Positions 22,601-35,414 of a stretch of DNA of 64,000 bases are shown here, one piece after another (within the stretch, counting starts at the first letter, position 1; each line of letters opens with the position of its first letter). Where the stretch lies: assembly GCA_017607445.1 (NCBI GenBank), contig JAEVHH010000002.1, positions 7,470,001 to 7,534,000 on the forward strand. The letters run 5' to 3'. The position numbers and the translations under genes were made by a program. The notes beneath the pieces were generated by a model. That model worked only from the letters and a program-made list of their open reading frames with translations, had not been told where the DNA came from and did not search any database. Origin of the DNA: Histoplasma ohiense. Taxonomy: Eukaryota; Ascomycota; Eurotiomycetes; Onygenales; Ajellomycetaceae.

Positions 22601-23898
22601 GGCGCGGCCGTTGTTCAATTTTCGTCCGGGGTAAATACGGATTTCCCCACACATTTTCGAACGCTGGAGAAGAGAGGGTTATTTCGGGTTCCCATTTTCG
22701 TGCGAGGACATCAAAGGCCTCAAACCCAGGGTTAAATTTGGGCTTGCCCCGCGCTAAACTTAGGGTTAAACTTAGGGCAAATTTCCAGACTTTGACAGGT
22801 TCGCTGCTAGAACTGGGCCTCACTGGGGGCTGTTCGTTAGCGTGCAGTTAGGGTTGGGCTTTGCCTGCCTTGGGGGATCCTCCGGGGAGGAAGCCACGGG
22901 GCTTCGCTTGTGGAGGACGTAGCTGCACTAAGCCTAATCAGCGCTAGAACCTTGGGCGGCGCCAACGCTGATACGCCAAGCATTTCCGTTTGTCCGGGCC
23001 TTGGCAGCCATGGTCTCCCCAAGTTCCCCAAGTTCCCAAGGCGACGCAGCGAGGCGCATCTCTGTCCGCCGCATCAGGTCTATCTCTCTGCGTGCTTGAG
23101 TTTCCTGGCGCTGGGACTCCGATGCTGAACTTTCTTGTCTTCCTGTGATTGCAGGAAGAAATCTCGCCGTTCCGATCTTCAATCCTCCAGCACTCTCTTT
23201 TCACCCCCACCGCTGTATCGCTTGCCCACCCGAGGCCGCCTCCCCTGGTTTCCCACCCGCTCTGGCAGAAAGTACCAAGGTCGATCTCTGCCGCGGATCC
23301 GTTGAGACTGGACTGTGCTGGAATCCAGACAACAGTCCTTTTGTTCCTCTTCGTACTTATGTCTCCTCGTCCCCCTTTCTAATTCTCTACACGCCCGTCT
23401 CTCCACTCCCGACTTCAGTTCAGCCCTCAGCGGCTTCCTACCCTGCTGTCTGACGCCACCCTGTCCTGTTTTACTCGAAGCATTCTGTGCCTGTGCCTCC
23501 CTAAGTCACCTGCTAAAGGAGTGGTGGCAGCCGGCAGCTATCAATTCGCTTTAGTCTTCGTGTCAACTCTTATCGTGTTGACGTGGAGGGAGCCGCGATT
23601 CCGACGAGCAAGGTCAACACAATAGAGGAAGAGCAAGAGGAAGAGGAAAAGGAAGAAGAAAAGGAGGAAGAAAACGGAAGAGGACGAAGAAGAAAAGAAG
23701 AAGAAGAAGAAGAAGAAGAAGAAGAAGAAGACTAGAAAGAGGGATAGATGTAATACAGAAGGGAATAATAAGCAAGAAAAGATTATCATAAGCAAGACCA
23801 AAGGCTAGTTTGACCCATACTGGCAATTCCCCCAGTTGAAGGATAGAGGGTGCAATTGTTTTATTATACGATCAACCTTAAAAAAGAAACCTACAGCC
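22601..23898 (+). promoter_or_regulatory. Long upstream region and probable 5' leader of facB
   Basis: More GC-rich than its surroundings. It contains telobox-like TTAGGGTT motifs at about 22760 and 22848, a CT-rich stretch at about 23160-23480 of the kind often found at fungal transcription starts, several short upstream open frames, and the purine tract at 23617-23732. A leader of several hundred bases is inferred, not shown. Confidence 0.45.
23617..23732 (+). repeat. GAA-rich purine tract upstream of facB
   Basis: About 115 bases are almost purely purine on the + strand, ending in roughly 12 consecutive GAA units at about 23695-23731. The tract ends about 165 bp before the facB start codon. 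Such mirror-like purine tracts can form triplex DNA and are prone to length change. Confidence 0.8.
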
Positions 23899-26863
23899 AT
23901 GCCCGGCATACTACCCATGAAGGTGATCAAGGTGGGCAATAGCTCGCAGAGTCGTGTTGCCCAGGCTTGTGACAGGTGTAGGAGCAAGAAGATCCGTTGT
24001 GATGGCATCCGCCCGTGTTGTTCGCAGTGCGCGCATGTCGGCTTCGAATGCAAGACCAGTGACAAACTGAGCAGACGAGCCTTTCCTCGAGGATACACTG
24101 AGTCACTGGAGGATAGAGTTCGTTCGTTAGAGGCGGAGGTTCGTGAGCTGAAGGGGTTGTTGGATGAGAAGGACGAGAAGATCGACGTCTTGTCGCGGCT
24201 ACAATCATTTTCGTCGTCGCGCAAGACTCCTCCGCATGGCTCGACTGAGCCAGGCTCGTCGCCATCCGATGATGCTTCCCCAGAGAAACGAGAAGACATG
24301 ATCCATGTTCAACATTCGTGTTCATTGTTGAGAAAACCTACGACAGATGCACCCTTTACTGGCCCATCGAGTACAAGGGCATTCATTGGTAATGGCTCTC
24401 CATTTTGCGCAGACATGGCCCCATTTTCCTCTTATTATGTTGATATTACGAGTATGCTGACCGTGTGTATCGTTCTGTAGATGCATTTGCCAACAAGCTG
24501 GAACGGAGCGGCAAGTCAGCCGCAGGCATCTCAGCGGAACAATTGCTTGGTCCTCCATCTCTCCCGATATGGGCACATCAAGATGTACCCCCGAAGAGTC
24601 CCCCACGACTTGTATCAGACCAACTTATTAATATTTTCTTCCAAGAATGGGCACCGCTATATCCTGTCATCCATCGACCTACCCTGTTGAAAATCTACGG
24701 CCAGTATACCAACAACCCTGCGGCATTTGAAGATGACCCATACTATCTGGCACAGTTGAATCTGATCTTTGGCATTTCTGCCATATCATCTACCGTACGC
24801 AGTTGACCTGTTTCCGTTGTTGTATCTGCGAGTAAACTACTAACTCCTCTATCCAAAAGGCCCGTATCCCGCAGGATCCCGCGCTCTTCGAGCAAAATTG
24901 GGTGACTAAACTTGATGCTCTGGCCGATGACATTTCTCTACCAGCCCTCCAATGCTACATTCTGGGACAGATTTACTACACCATCAAGGCTGATTACAAG
25001 AGCCTGCTGCGTTACCGTGGCATTGCTGTTGGGATGTGCCATCAACTTGGTCTCCATCAAAGCCAGAGAAGGTTTTCATTCAGTCCGCTAACCAGCGAAA
25101 TGCGAAAGAAGGTGTTCTGGTGTCAATATGTTCTTGACCGGTATGTTCTCATCTCAGAATGATTCCTAAAAATATGCATACTCTCCTGGCTGTGCATACC
25201 TTGATACTCATATTCTACATCTAGTTTTGCCGCTGCTATGACAGGACTGCCTGTTTTGTTGGCTGAATCAGATGTGTGTGCTGAGTTTCCAGTCGATATT
25301 GATGACGAGAATATTACAGAAGGAGGATTCGTCCCCACACTACCTGGCGAACCAACTCGTGTTTCAAGTTCCTTGGCATTGTTCTCGGCAGCACGTATCT
25401 TAAGTAAGGTGCTTGCCCAGCTGTACCCTTCGCCGGCTGGTTATAATGTTTCTTTGTCCACTGTTCATTCTCTCGGAGAAGAACTTGATGAGTGGCAGAG
25501 GAGCCTCCCACAACATCTCCAGCTTGAGTTTACGCAAGATAAACCAAGCACCAACGTCACGGGAAGTCGATCACCTCTTCTGGTAAGCTTGGCATCTATA
25601 TTAGATTAGACCCTTTTTTCCTGTTGTGCATTCTATTTTACTGACCATCTCGATCAGTCTATAATGTACTACTTCATTCGGTCACTCATTCGACGACCTG
25701 CGGTTTGCTTTGCTCCGCAGAACACTGCCTCCCCTTCCATACTGGCCCTAGTAGACTCTGGGAAACATATCATTCAAATCCTTCAACTCTTAGAAGAAAG
25801 AAGAATGAGCCTGGCGCTTAGTATTAACAAAAGGGAGCTGTTATTTGCCTCTAGCCTGGGTGTGCTGTGGCAGAATGTGGACCTGGGCCGTGACTGCAAG
25901 CTCGTTAAGGAAGGGCAAAAACTTCTCTCCTCGGCCCTATCTCTCCTCGAATGCGAATCTCCTGAAGCTGCTTCTGAATTCCATAACATCTTGAATATTG
26001 TCTCTCCAGTTGATGACGCCAATCGTGTCAAGCCAGAGCACCAACCACATTCCAACTCAGACATGTCTGCGCTTTCGCCGAAAGTCAAATCGCCCAGGAA
26101 AACGCTATCACTTGAATCTCGCCAATCGTTTAACATGAACACGCCTCAGTCCAGCGACACCTCGGCACCCTCTTCGAGTCCAGACCTATGCGAACGCAGC
26201 ATCAGGTCCTCCAGCTCCCTCAGCATGTCATCATCAGCGAACGCAGAGTTGACGGCGATAACTCCCCGTTCCACAGGTGAGCTTTCTTCGGACTACCTGA
26301 ACTTGGACTACCTCCCGTTGGGTAACCAGAAGGTCGAGCTAAAAGCAACTCCAGGTAACGCACCCGGAGGCGGTTTTAGTATCTCTGATTGGGAGCAAGT
26401 CCTTGGAGGCATCGATAATGGACATGCCAACATATTCAATGGAATCTACGGTGGTGGGGAGTGTGGTGATGTCAATGCTGCCGTCTTCGCCCAGCTCACG
26501 CCAACATTCCACTTCCCATCAAATCAACCCCCGCCTCCGCAGCAAAGTCTGCAGGGATGGTCTCCGGAAGAGTGGCCGTCCTCTGCAAGCAGTGACTTCA
26601 ATGCCAGATCTGGACAAAGCGTGATAAGTTATTCGGAAGATAACATCGGTCCTCTCGATGAACTTCCACCGCCTGCACTAAGGACGAAACAATGCGACTC
26701 GCTGCCACAGACGACGCAAGTACAGCAGTCTCCGCTGCCGCCACACCCAGCACCCACCGACGGACTCGATAATATTATTATGTCACATAATCTCGGGGCG
26801 CTGGACAACACATCTGACTTTGGAGGTATCATTGACGCCTGGGATTTACGACAACCTGCGTGA
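23899..26863 (+). CDS. facB: Zn(II)2Cys6 acetate-utilisation regulator, FacB/Cat8 type
   Basis: Nuclear activator of acetate utilisation, glyoxylate and gluconeogenic genes in Eurotiomycetes. Model join(23899..24388, 24481..24794, 24860..25140, 25225..25582, 25658..26863), 882 residues, near the Aspergillus FacB length; the four introns are 65-92 bp and in phase. The start at 23899 gives the family N-terminus MPGILPMKVIKVG. The binuclear cluster cysteines are C24, C27, C34, C41, C44 and C51, with an extra C40. The linker (SDKLSRRAFPRGYTESLEDR) leads into a coiled coil at about residues 70-100 (VRSLEAEVRELKGLLDEKDE). The middle is a fungal-specific transcription factor domain (WAPLYPVIHRPTLL, then FWCQYVLDR near residue 355). 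The last 250 residues are Ser/Pro/Gln-rich, an activation-domain type. Orthology to FacB/Cat8 rests on recall of the zinc cluster and linker. Confidence 0.9.
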
Positions 26864-29800
26864 GAACGATTTGAACGTGACGCATAACAATATCCAATGC
26901 AGTCTATCTGTCTACCCAAGTTACGATGTCTTTCTCTCTCTCTTTTTTTTTTTTTTGGATTTGGATTTGGATTTGGATGTGCCGTTTATTGTTTTGTCGT
27001 CGTTGCCATTTGTGTGTATTTTGCTCTTGGCTCCCCCCTTTCCAAGCCTAAAGGGGTTAGGGTTATGTGTTAAGTTTATCTTTTTTTCTGGTCTTCTTTG
27101 GTTCTTATGTCTTCTAATACGGCGTTATTAGTCGAGTGGAGTGTTCTCTTTGGTGATATCCCTCAATTATTGGATATGCTGGTTGGTTCGCGTTTTCCTT
27201 CTTTATCTGGGGTTGGTGTTTCTCCACCTTTATATTCAACTTTCTAGCATTCTGTGGTTTCTTATCCTTCTTTTTTGTTTCGCCTTTTTTACTTGGAATT
27301 TTATGTGTATATAGATGTAACATATGATACACCCAGAATATGAGTTTATTACACATATACAAAAGTTACAAAACACTTGCTACTTATTCATACAGACACT
27401 TCTAATCTGTGCTAGAAGCACCTTAGTGATCTCCATTGAATCAATACATACATGCATACATGGTTTTATCCCGGGAATGCCATGTGGGCGTTAGTGCACA
27501 GCCATGATGGCCCTGGGCCACGCCCGAACCTTGGAAAAGAAACGTTAGCACGTGCGAGGGTCTCTTGTTCCAACCTGGTAGCGAGTTCTTGGATAGCTGT
27601 CCTCTTCTCCCCACGTTTTTTATTTATAAAAAAAAAAAAGAGAGTATGCGGTTGGAATCCTCGGCAAACAAGACGGCCCGTTCCTCGTTGTTGAGATATA
27701 CGTATTCCTTCCTGTGAGTTACCTCTCCCCGGTTGCACGCCGGGGGGGGTTGATGAAAAGCTTAACTTAAAAACTTAAAAAAAAACAAAAGAGAGAAAAA
27801 TGTTCTTTACACCTTCTGGAAACAAGGCGTTCTACGGAACCGAAATGTTCCTAAAATTATCCGGAAAGCAAACCAACAAGGCGCGCGCCCAGCGGTGGCT
27901 TCTTGCAGGGGCAAAGATGATGGCGGGCGCAGGAACAGAAATCCCCCGCCACCGTTGTGACTTGGTTGTGTTCTTCAGCGCCTCAACCGCGGGACAGATA
28001 TGCGGGATCGTTTCGCCTCGTCCCGCATTTCCCCGCGAGGCAGAAAGCTTGTTCGTCACAGGTGTTCCTCTGCGATTGGGCTGCCGATCGGAGAGATCGA
28101 ATCGAGGTACCTTGTATATATTGAGTGTGTGTTGTACCAGGGTTATAGGAACACGGATTATCGGCCCATGAGCCACTTGTGATCGGAGGCGTTCGGGGGT
28201 ATCCGAAGATCAATGAGTTGCCGATCCGAACCTGGGGGAGAAATCCGGGATAGTGGAAAGATGGGGATAGGTTGATAACTCTCTCCGAAGCTCTGGTCTG
28301 CCGCTCCTATCAAAAGAATTCTGTTTTCTAACGACCAATCCGTTCGCAATTATCTTATAAATCATTCCATTGAGAGTAATTATATGAGCTGGAATCTATA
28401 GAATGCGATATAATGCCTAAGTTGAGTGATACTTTTGTTAACTTAAGAGCTATCAGTCAATCTTGTGGACAGTTCCGGCTTTGCTCTGGAAATAAAATTA
28501 ACATGAATCTCCGCATCCGCGTTTCGAGAGCAAGTTGATGGGGTGGATTCAGAAGGCACTTGGTGCAGACGACTGGCCATTCTTACATTTTACCATAGTT
28601 ACTGTAGTTAATCCACAAGCGAACGGATGATACAGGCGAGCGGGCCATCTCAGAATAGATACCAAATGTCAACTTTTTACTCTCTTTTTACTCTCTTATA
28701 TCTCAACATTTTTTATGTAGAAATAGTTATGAGAATTACACTGTATTGAGATAAAAGATATATATATAAAGAAATCAATATTTTTGAAGATCTTCCAGTT
28801 GTCAATTTTTATCAGATATTCTCCAATATTGAAAAATTATCTTGATAAATAATGCAGCAAAATAGATAAAACTTATAGAACTATTTATTAACAGTCTACA
28901 TTCTAACTATATAAAATCTGTTTTAAGACGGCCGGCTCGCTTGTATCCTACGTTTCGCTTTGTACGCTGGTGGAACAGCGGAACCGCGGGGCAGGTAACT
29001 CGCAACCATACCGCTGGACCAGGAAACCCTATTTATAATTTCGATATCCTTCCGCCGGCACCTTTTCCGCGGTTGTGCCCGACCATCAGGCCACGGGTAC
29101 GAAGTCTCGCATCTCGGATACCTTTTGTGTTTGGTAAAGTCATTATTAATACTGCTATGCGCTTGCGAGATTGGGGGGGGAGTCCACCAACATGAAATTG
29201 GAATCCGGAGGAAGGGGGATCTTGAGATATCTATCACCTTCTTCTTAGTCTACCGCTTCGGCACGGGATATAGATGAGTGATTTTGTCTTTACGGTGGGG
29301 GCATACAGCATGCGGCACGACGTTCAGTACAACCACTCCAATCATCAAAAGCAAGAAAGAAAGTCCTCATGCTCATATTACATGAACGAAATTTCACACC
29401 AACGGCTAAACCGATACAAGGTTCCCCCGGATGCGTGTGACAACATCGGCGAAATGATTTACGACACCCACCTAGCATTTTTAATGCAGTATTCTGGCTG
29501 GCTCTGGCTGCCTTTCTTCTTCGTTACTTTCTCCAACAAAAAAAAAAAGAAAAGAAAAGAAAGGTGTGGGATATGCGTTGCTGAGCGGATCCCGGGCAAG
29601 GGAAAGATTTTTCTCCATGCGTTTTCTTGGGTCTATATTAACGAAACAGCAGTACGATGTCGGAATTTTGGGGGCGAATCAGGTAGGCAAAAGAAATAAA
29701 GGAGATCAGAAAATGAAAACCTCATATCTTCAACAGAAGGAGAATGAGGGATTAGAAAAATTGGAAGAGCCATCAGGCCTTGGCCGGCACTCTACATAAT

Positions 29801-32428
29801 TTCCATAGAAAAGTATTCATACCGTCGTCGACTCTGTCATTTACTCGCGCGCGCGGTCGTTTGCAGGAGGCTAAAATGCTGAGAGTCGGAATGACAAGAA
29901 CACGATTCTCAACCACGGGCTGGACGACATTGAGTCTTGACACGTATTGCTCCCTTTTTGGTTTGCAGCTAGTGTTTTTATTCAAAACTCTTCCCACAGC
30001 CCATGGCTATTCCCAACCAGTTGAACTGATTAGGCACTGAATTCAAGGATGCAGGGAACGGAGCTTAACACATCAAAAATTGTTTACAGGAAGAGAAACT
30101 CGTTGCATATCCGATCTACATAACGGGTGCTTCTTATTCGGTCAGTTAATGCAGATCGGCCTGCTTGACCAGAAGGCAGTCAGTGTTGAATTTGGCCGCG
30201 TGTAAGAAAAGGAGACCAGCAACGATAATATAGACCCCGCAAGAAAGGTTGGATCGGCTTGGGTTCTCCTCAAACATCGGAGATGACAAAATGGCGTGCT
30301 CTCCCGACTCAAGTAGGGTTTTCTGTATACGCAATAACCTTTAGTTAGACAGCTAGCTGAAAGATAGTGTGAATCATGCATTATATATCTTGAGGAATAG
30401 GTGGCTGGCGTTGTGGTAAAACCTTTCACAAGATTGCATGTTTATCCCGGATAGCGACCAATCGCTATGTCGATATCTGTCGGAGATGGTTAGATGCTTG
30501 GATGTTTGATTGAAAAAGAAATCAAGCATTTAGGTACATTGGCATAGAAGAAGTCCTCTCATATATCAAAAGTGCCGTCTAACCATCTATGTATCTACGT
30601 CCCGTTTAGGCACCTTTTGTAGGTTCTGATACTTCTGTATTGGCGGTCCGCAGTCCTTGGTGATATTATCACCTCTCCTTCCTTTAAGAGCAATTAAAAG
30701 GTCCTTGACATCAACGAGATCATTTCTACTAGTTAGCAGCTATCCCTGGCTAACTAGCAGATACTGTTCTAAAGATCTCCTGCTTGATCCTATTGACACC
30801 TTCTCCTTATCTCGAGAGATATTTCTATCATTGTTATACTTGGTATTCTCCATATCACAATCTAATCTTTGCTTCCATGGTATGCTCGGTAAGGAACTCT
30901 GGAGGATTCGGCTTGGGTATTTGACTGATGCTATCAGGTTTTTCATCACTGATGAAATCTAATACTTCTAGTTCTATGGCAAGACTTAGCATCATCTTGT
31001 ACCACAAGTTCCAATTCTTGGAAGAGTCGAAGATAGTGACATTTTTGGTCGTTCGGATACCGAAAAAATCGATATAGAATCGAATAAAGAACGATATAGA
31101 TCGAATCGGATATAGGATATGCCGCTATCACTCGCCGATAAGAAGGTCGGTGAGGATCAGATAGATGGATATAGATATAGACCGGAAAATGTTGGCGCCC
31201 CCAGGCTTCTCATGACGTCAATAACTAAAAAAGAGGTCGCTTAGTCATGACATTTTGGATCTTCCGTGCTTAGACTGTGGACTGTGGAATACGGCAATGC
31301 GTAGTTATTTACTCCGTATATTTTTATGGATTAGCCACAAGTCCACAGGACCACGCCATTGTTACATCTGTGTGTCAATGAGGGGCACGAAACTTCAATT
31401 CGCTTGTTGCTTCAGCCTTTGCTCCTCCTGAGCGTAATGCAACGACTGCCTCTCAGGAATTCTTCTAACTCCTTCATATTTTCCTTGGTGATTACGGTGC
31501 CAGCAAACAATTTACCCCTCTATGCAGGTCAAAACCACACCAAAAACCCGAATGCATTCAAGATTTTTTTGTTCAAAAAATGAAACTAGTATGAATAACT
31601 TACTAGTAGTAACTAGTAGTGGACCCTTTCAGATGTACGAAGTACTGTACATTAATATGTAGGTGGATTATTAACCAGCCATATTACGTTGGGAATTCTC
31701 GAGGCTATTCAGCGGCATGCGTTGCGCATATTTAACTTCCGTGCAACAGCCGTATACAGTACTCTGCACCTGTCGGGGATAAATCAGGCAAAAATGAGAA
31801 CGAATGAATGTAGGATGTTGTCATACGTGGAGTGACTAGTAGCACTAACTAGGGACTGTAACCCACCATCGCATTCTATGCAATGGTGGAGTCCCGAAGC
31901 TCTCACGGACCACAGAGCCCCGAACACCCACGATTTCATCAAAGACAATGCGATTCAGAGTGGGGATGGGCTGCTTTCGTTTTCAACAGAGATCCTCCAT
32001 TTCTGCGGCCAGTGCTGGTAATTTTGGAATTTTGCCGGTGCTGTTTAGCTCCAGAGAAAGCACATCCTCCGTACAGCAGCAGTGTGGACTGCTGTAAGAT
32101 TGGTAATATTCGTGTGTTCCGCCGCCAAGCCGCCAAGCCGCCCCGCCAATCTCATGCCGGTCTCAACATCCTCGACCAACCTCTGCCGGGCTTCTTCCAC
32201 TTCCACTTCCACTTCATTAGTTCTTCTCTGCTTGATTTATCACTCTTCGCCATCCCCATCTGTCCATCCAAGATCTCTAATTGTCCACTCCGTGTGCCCA
32301 TCGTGCTGAGATCTAGATATCCTTGTGCTCTGCCAACTTTTCCCCTGGGACAGTCAGCTTGAGACCCCTCTTTTTCGGCTTTCCCACCCCTACTCCTCTG
32401 CTCTTTTCGAGATCTATCCACCGAAACC
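26864..32428. other. 5.6-kb gene-free region between facB and transketolase
   Basis: Begins with T-rich sequence and a (TTTGGA)n hexamer run at about 26955-26980. It includes a telobox-like GGTTAGGGTTA at about 27055, very AT-rich DNA at 28660-28920, a short (GAAAA)-rich stretch near 29540, a cluster of CGATATAG/CGAATCGGATATAG motifs at 31060-31180 and a TACTCCGTA half-site at 31310. The 123-codon frame at 27800-28171 and others show no recognisable motif. The last 500 bp are the transketolase promoter and pyrimidine-rich leader (CCACTT repeats near 32200). Confidence 0.5.
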
Positions 32429-35414
32429 ATGGGGAGCTACACTGACGTCGACCAATTGGCCATCAACACCATCAGAGTGCTGGCTGTGAGTGACTTTTCT
32501 GCTGTCAATTGCCCCCCTCTCTCGCTGTCCAAATGGTGGGGTACCGATGCGGGGCGGGGACACCAAGATACAACTTTTGGATATCCAGCTTCTAGCAACG
32601 CCCTCTACCCATACTATGCCATTCGTTCGTTTTCGCAGACTTACTTTAATCTCTCTGACTACATTGTGAATTCCTGCCTCCTCTCACGATCCATTGCTAA
32701 CAGGACATTACACTCTGTTCTTCCATCCCTAGGTCGATGCCACATCGAAAGCAAACTCCGGCCATCCCGGAGCTCCAATGGGACTGGCGCCAACTGCTCA
32801 TGTCCTTTTCAACAAATTTATGACTTTCAACCCTAAGAACCCCAACTGGGTTAACAGGGATCGATTCGTCCTCTCGTACGTGCTATGTTATTCATTTTTT
32901 CCGCATGCCCCGCGCATTCCGCCGCCTGTTGCTTTTCCACCCCTCATTTCAAATACTGTCCTTCATTTCAAATTTTTTTTTTTTTTTTTTAAGGGTAGGA
33001 CAGCAGATACTTGACCGGGAAGACTGTGGATTGTGATAGTTGAGATTTGTTGAAGGTGACCCAGAGTCCCTCGATTGCTCTGGAGCCCCTAACAATTTCG
33101 TTCCCAATTTCGTTCCAAGTATTACGTCATTGCGCGTTCCCTGTTATCGGGATGGTGGAGCTAAATAAAACGTTTGAAAACATTTTGTGGATAGGAACGG
33201 ACATGGTTGTATGCTCCAATATGCTTTACTCCACCTGTTTGGATATGCTGTCTCGTTGGATGACTTAAAAGCCTTCCGGGTTAGTGGCCTGCCCTGAATC
33301 GCCTGACGATTAGTGACCCTTATATATATTTCCGTTATTGACATTCCGTAGACAATCGATAGCATTACCCCTGGCCATCCCGAAGCCCATGATACACCCG
33401 GTGTTGAAGTAACAACGGGACCGTTAGGTCAAGGTTTCGCCAATGCTGTTGGCCTTGCCATTGCCCAAGCCCATACTGGTGCCGCGTTCAACAAGCCTGG
33501 CTTCGACCTCATCAACAATTACACCTACTGTATTTTCGGCGATGGATGTGCGATGGAGGGTGTTGCCAGCGAGGCAGCCAGTGCTGCTGGTCATCTTCAG
33601 CTAGGCAACTTGATTTGTTTGTATGATGACAACCATATCTCTATCGGTGAGTAATCGAGCTCTTTTCTCCTCTCTTCTAAGGCAATGGAATCAAAGCAGA
33701 CATTTTTGGACTTACTTTGGGATGAATGATAATAGATGGCGATACCAACGTCGCATTCACTGAGGACGTCATGAAGAGATTTGAGGCATATGGATGGCAC
33801 ACAATTCATGTTGAGGATGGTAACCATGACCTCGCCGGCATTGAGGCTGCTATCCAGAAGGCGAAGGAGGTAAAGGATAAGCCAACCGTCATCAAAGTCA
33901 CGACAACCATCGGTTTTGGCTCAAAGCTCCAAGGAACCGGTGGAGTCCACGGAAACGCCCTGAAACCCGATGACTGCCGGGGAGTAAAGCAGCTCTTCGG
34001 GTTCGATCCTGAACAAAGCTTTGTCGTACCCCAGCAAGTCTATGACCTTTACCGGAAGAAGGCCACCGAGGGCGCTGCCAGGGAGCAGGAATGGAATGCC
34101 CTTCTTCAACAATATGCATCCAAGTACCCTGCCGAACATGCTGATTTCGTCCGTCGGCTTTCTGGGAAACTAGCTGAGGGTTGGGAGAAGAACCTTCCTA
34201 GATACTCCCCAAGCGATGCTGCAGTTGCAACCCGCAAGTTGTCTGAAACTGTGCTCGAAAAGATCCACAATGTTATCCCCGAGCTTTTGTCTGGATCGGC
34301 CGACTTGACTGGCTCAAACAACACCAGATGGAAGCACGCTGTTGATTTCCAGCCACCAAGCACTGGCCTCGGTGATTGGTCCGGCCGCTACCTCCGCTAT
34401 GGTGTGCGAGAACATGGAATGGCCGGTATCATGAACGGCATTGCTGCTTACGGGACCCTCATCCCCGCTGGAGGTACTTTTCTCAACTTCATGTCTTATG
34501 CCGCCGGTTCCGTTCGCCTATCTGCACTTTCGCAAGTCCGCACAATCTATATCGCAACCCACGACTCCATTGGTCTGGGTGAAGATGGCCCCACTCATCA
34601 GCCCATCGAGACACTTGCCCACTTCCGTGCCTTGCCAAACATCATGGTCTGGCGCCCAGCCGATGGGAACGAGACAAGTGCCGCTTACTACTCTGCTTTG
34701 ACATCGCGACATACCCCTTCCATCTTGGCCCTGACCCGCCAGAACTTGCCACAGCTCGAAAGCTCCACCATCGAGAAAGCCATCCGTGGTGGATACGTTG
34801 CTCTTGAGACGCCAAACGCCAACATCACCCTTGTCAGTGCTGGTTCGGAAGTCAGCCTCTGCATTGACGCGGCCAAGTACCTCAAGGAGAAACATAATAT
34901 TGTCGCCCGCGTTGCCTCCATCCCCTGCTTCGAGGTCTTTGATGTCCAGGATAAGGCATACAGACTTTCCGTCATCCCAGACGGCATCCCTGTCATGTCT
35001 GTTGAGGTCATGAGCACCCTTGGCTGGGAGCGATATTCGCACGAACAGTTCGGTCTTAACCGCTTCGGTGCTTCTGGTCCTTACAAGGATGTGTACAAGG
35101 TGAGTTCAAGAAAGAAGGGAAAAAAAGCTACTGTTGCAATCCAAGAGAACCACAAACAACACCCTAACCCCCACCTTCATACACCTCCCTTCCCACCAAA
35201 CAAAAACAAAAAGATCTTAGAGCTTTTCTTCATTAGTTTTAAAATGTGAAGGCGAAAAATTCTGATCTATCCGCTTACCTTTTTTTTTTTTTTTTTTCAG
35301 AAATTCGAATTCACCCCTGAAGGCATCAGTAAGCGCGCCGTCGCCACCATCGACTTCTACAAGGGTGTCTCCGTCCGTTCTCCTCTCAACCGTGCCTTCC
35401 AGCAAATCATCTAA
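32429..35414 (+). CDS. Transketolase (pentose phosphate pathway)
   Basis: Thiamine-diphosphate enzyme transferring two-carbon units between ketoses and aldoses in the cytosolic non-oxidative pentose phosphate pathway. Model join(32429..32485, 32733..32875, 33195..33279, 33352..33646, 33736..35099, 35301..35414), 685 residues, the expected length. Introns are 247, 319, 72, 89 and 201 bp; the 319-bp and 201-bp introns contain long T runs. Active-site segments are SGHPGAPMG with His30, NGHGCMLQYALLHL, TPGHPEAH, the ThDP motif beginning GDGCAMEG and ending near LYDDNHIS, and the signature GEDGPTHQPIETLAHFRALP. The pyrimidine domain includes RYGVREHGMAGIMNGIA. The C-terminal domain ends RSPLNRAFQQII. 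All catalytic landmarks are intact. It is convergent with spermidine synthase. Confidence 0.96.

Noticed and set aside
23541..23801. Minus-strand Phe/Ser/Leu-rich frame of 86 codons
   Set aside because: It is the translation of the GAA/TTC tract, so the composition is an artefact.
27800..28171. 123-codon + frame between facB and transketolase
   Set aside because: No recognisable motif or conserved block, with overlapping frames of similar length on the other strand.
28337..28628. Possible second MITE from inverted ATCCGTTCGC words
   Set aside because: Only about 10 bp match and similarity does not extend into the flanks.
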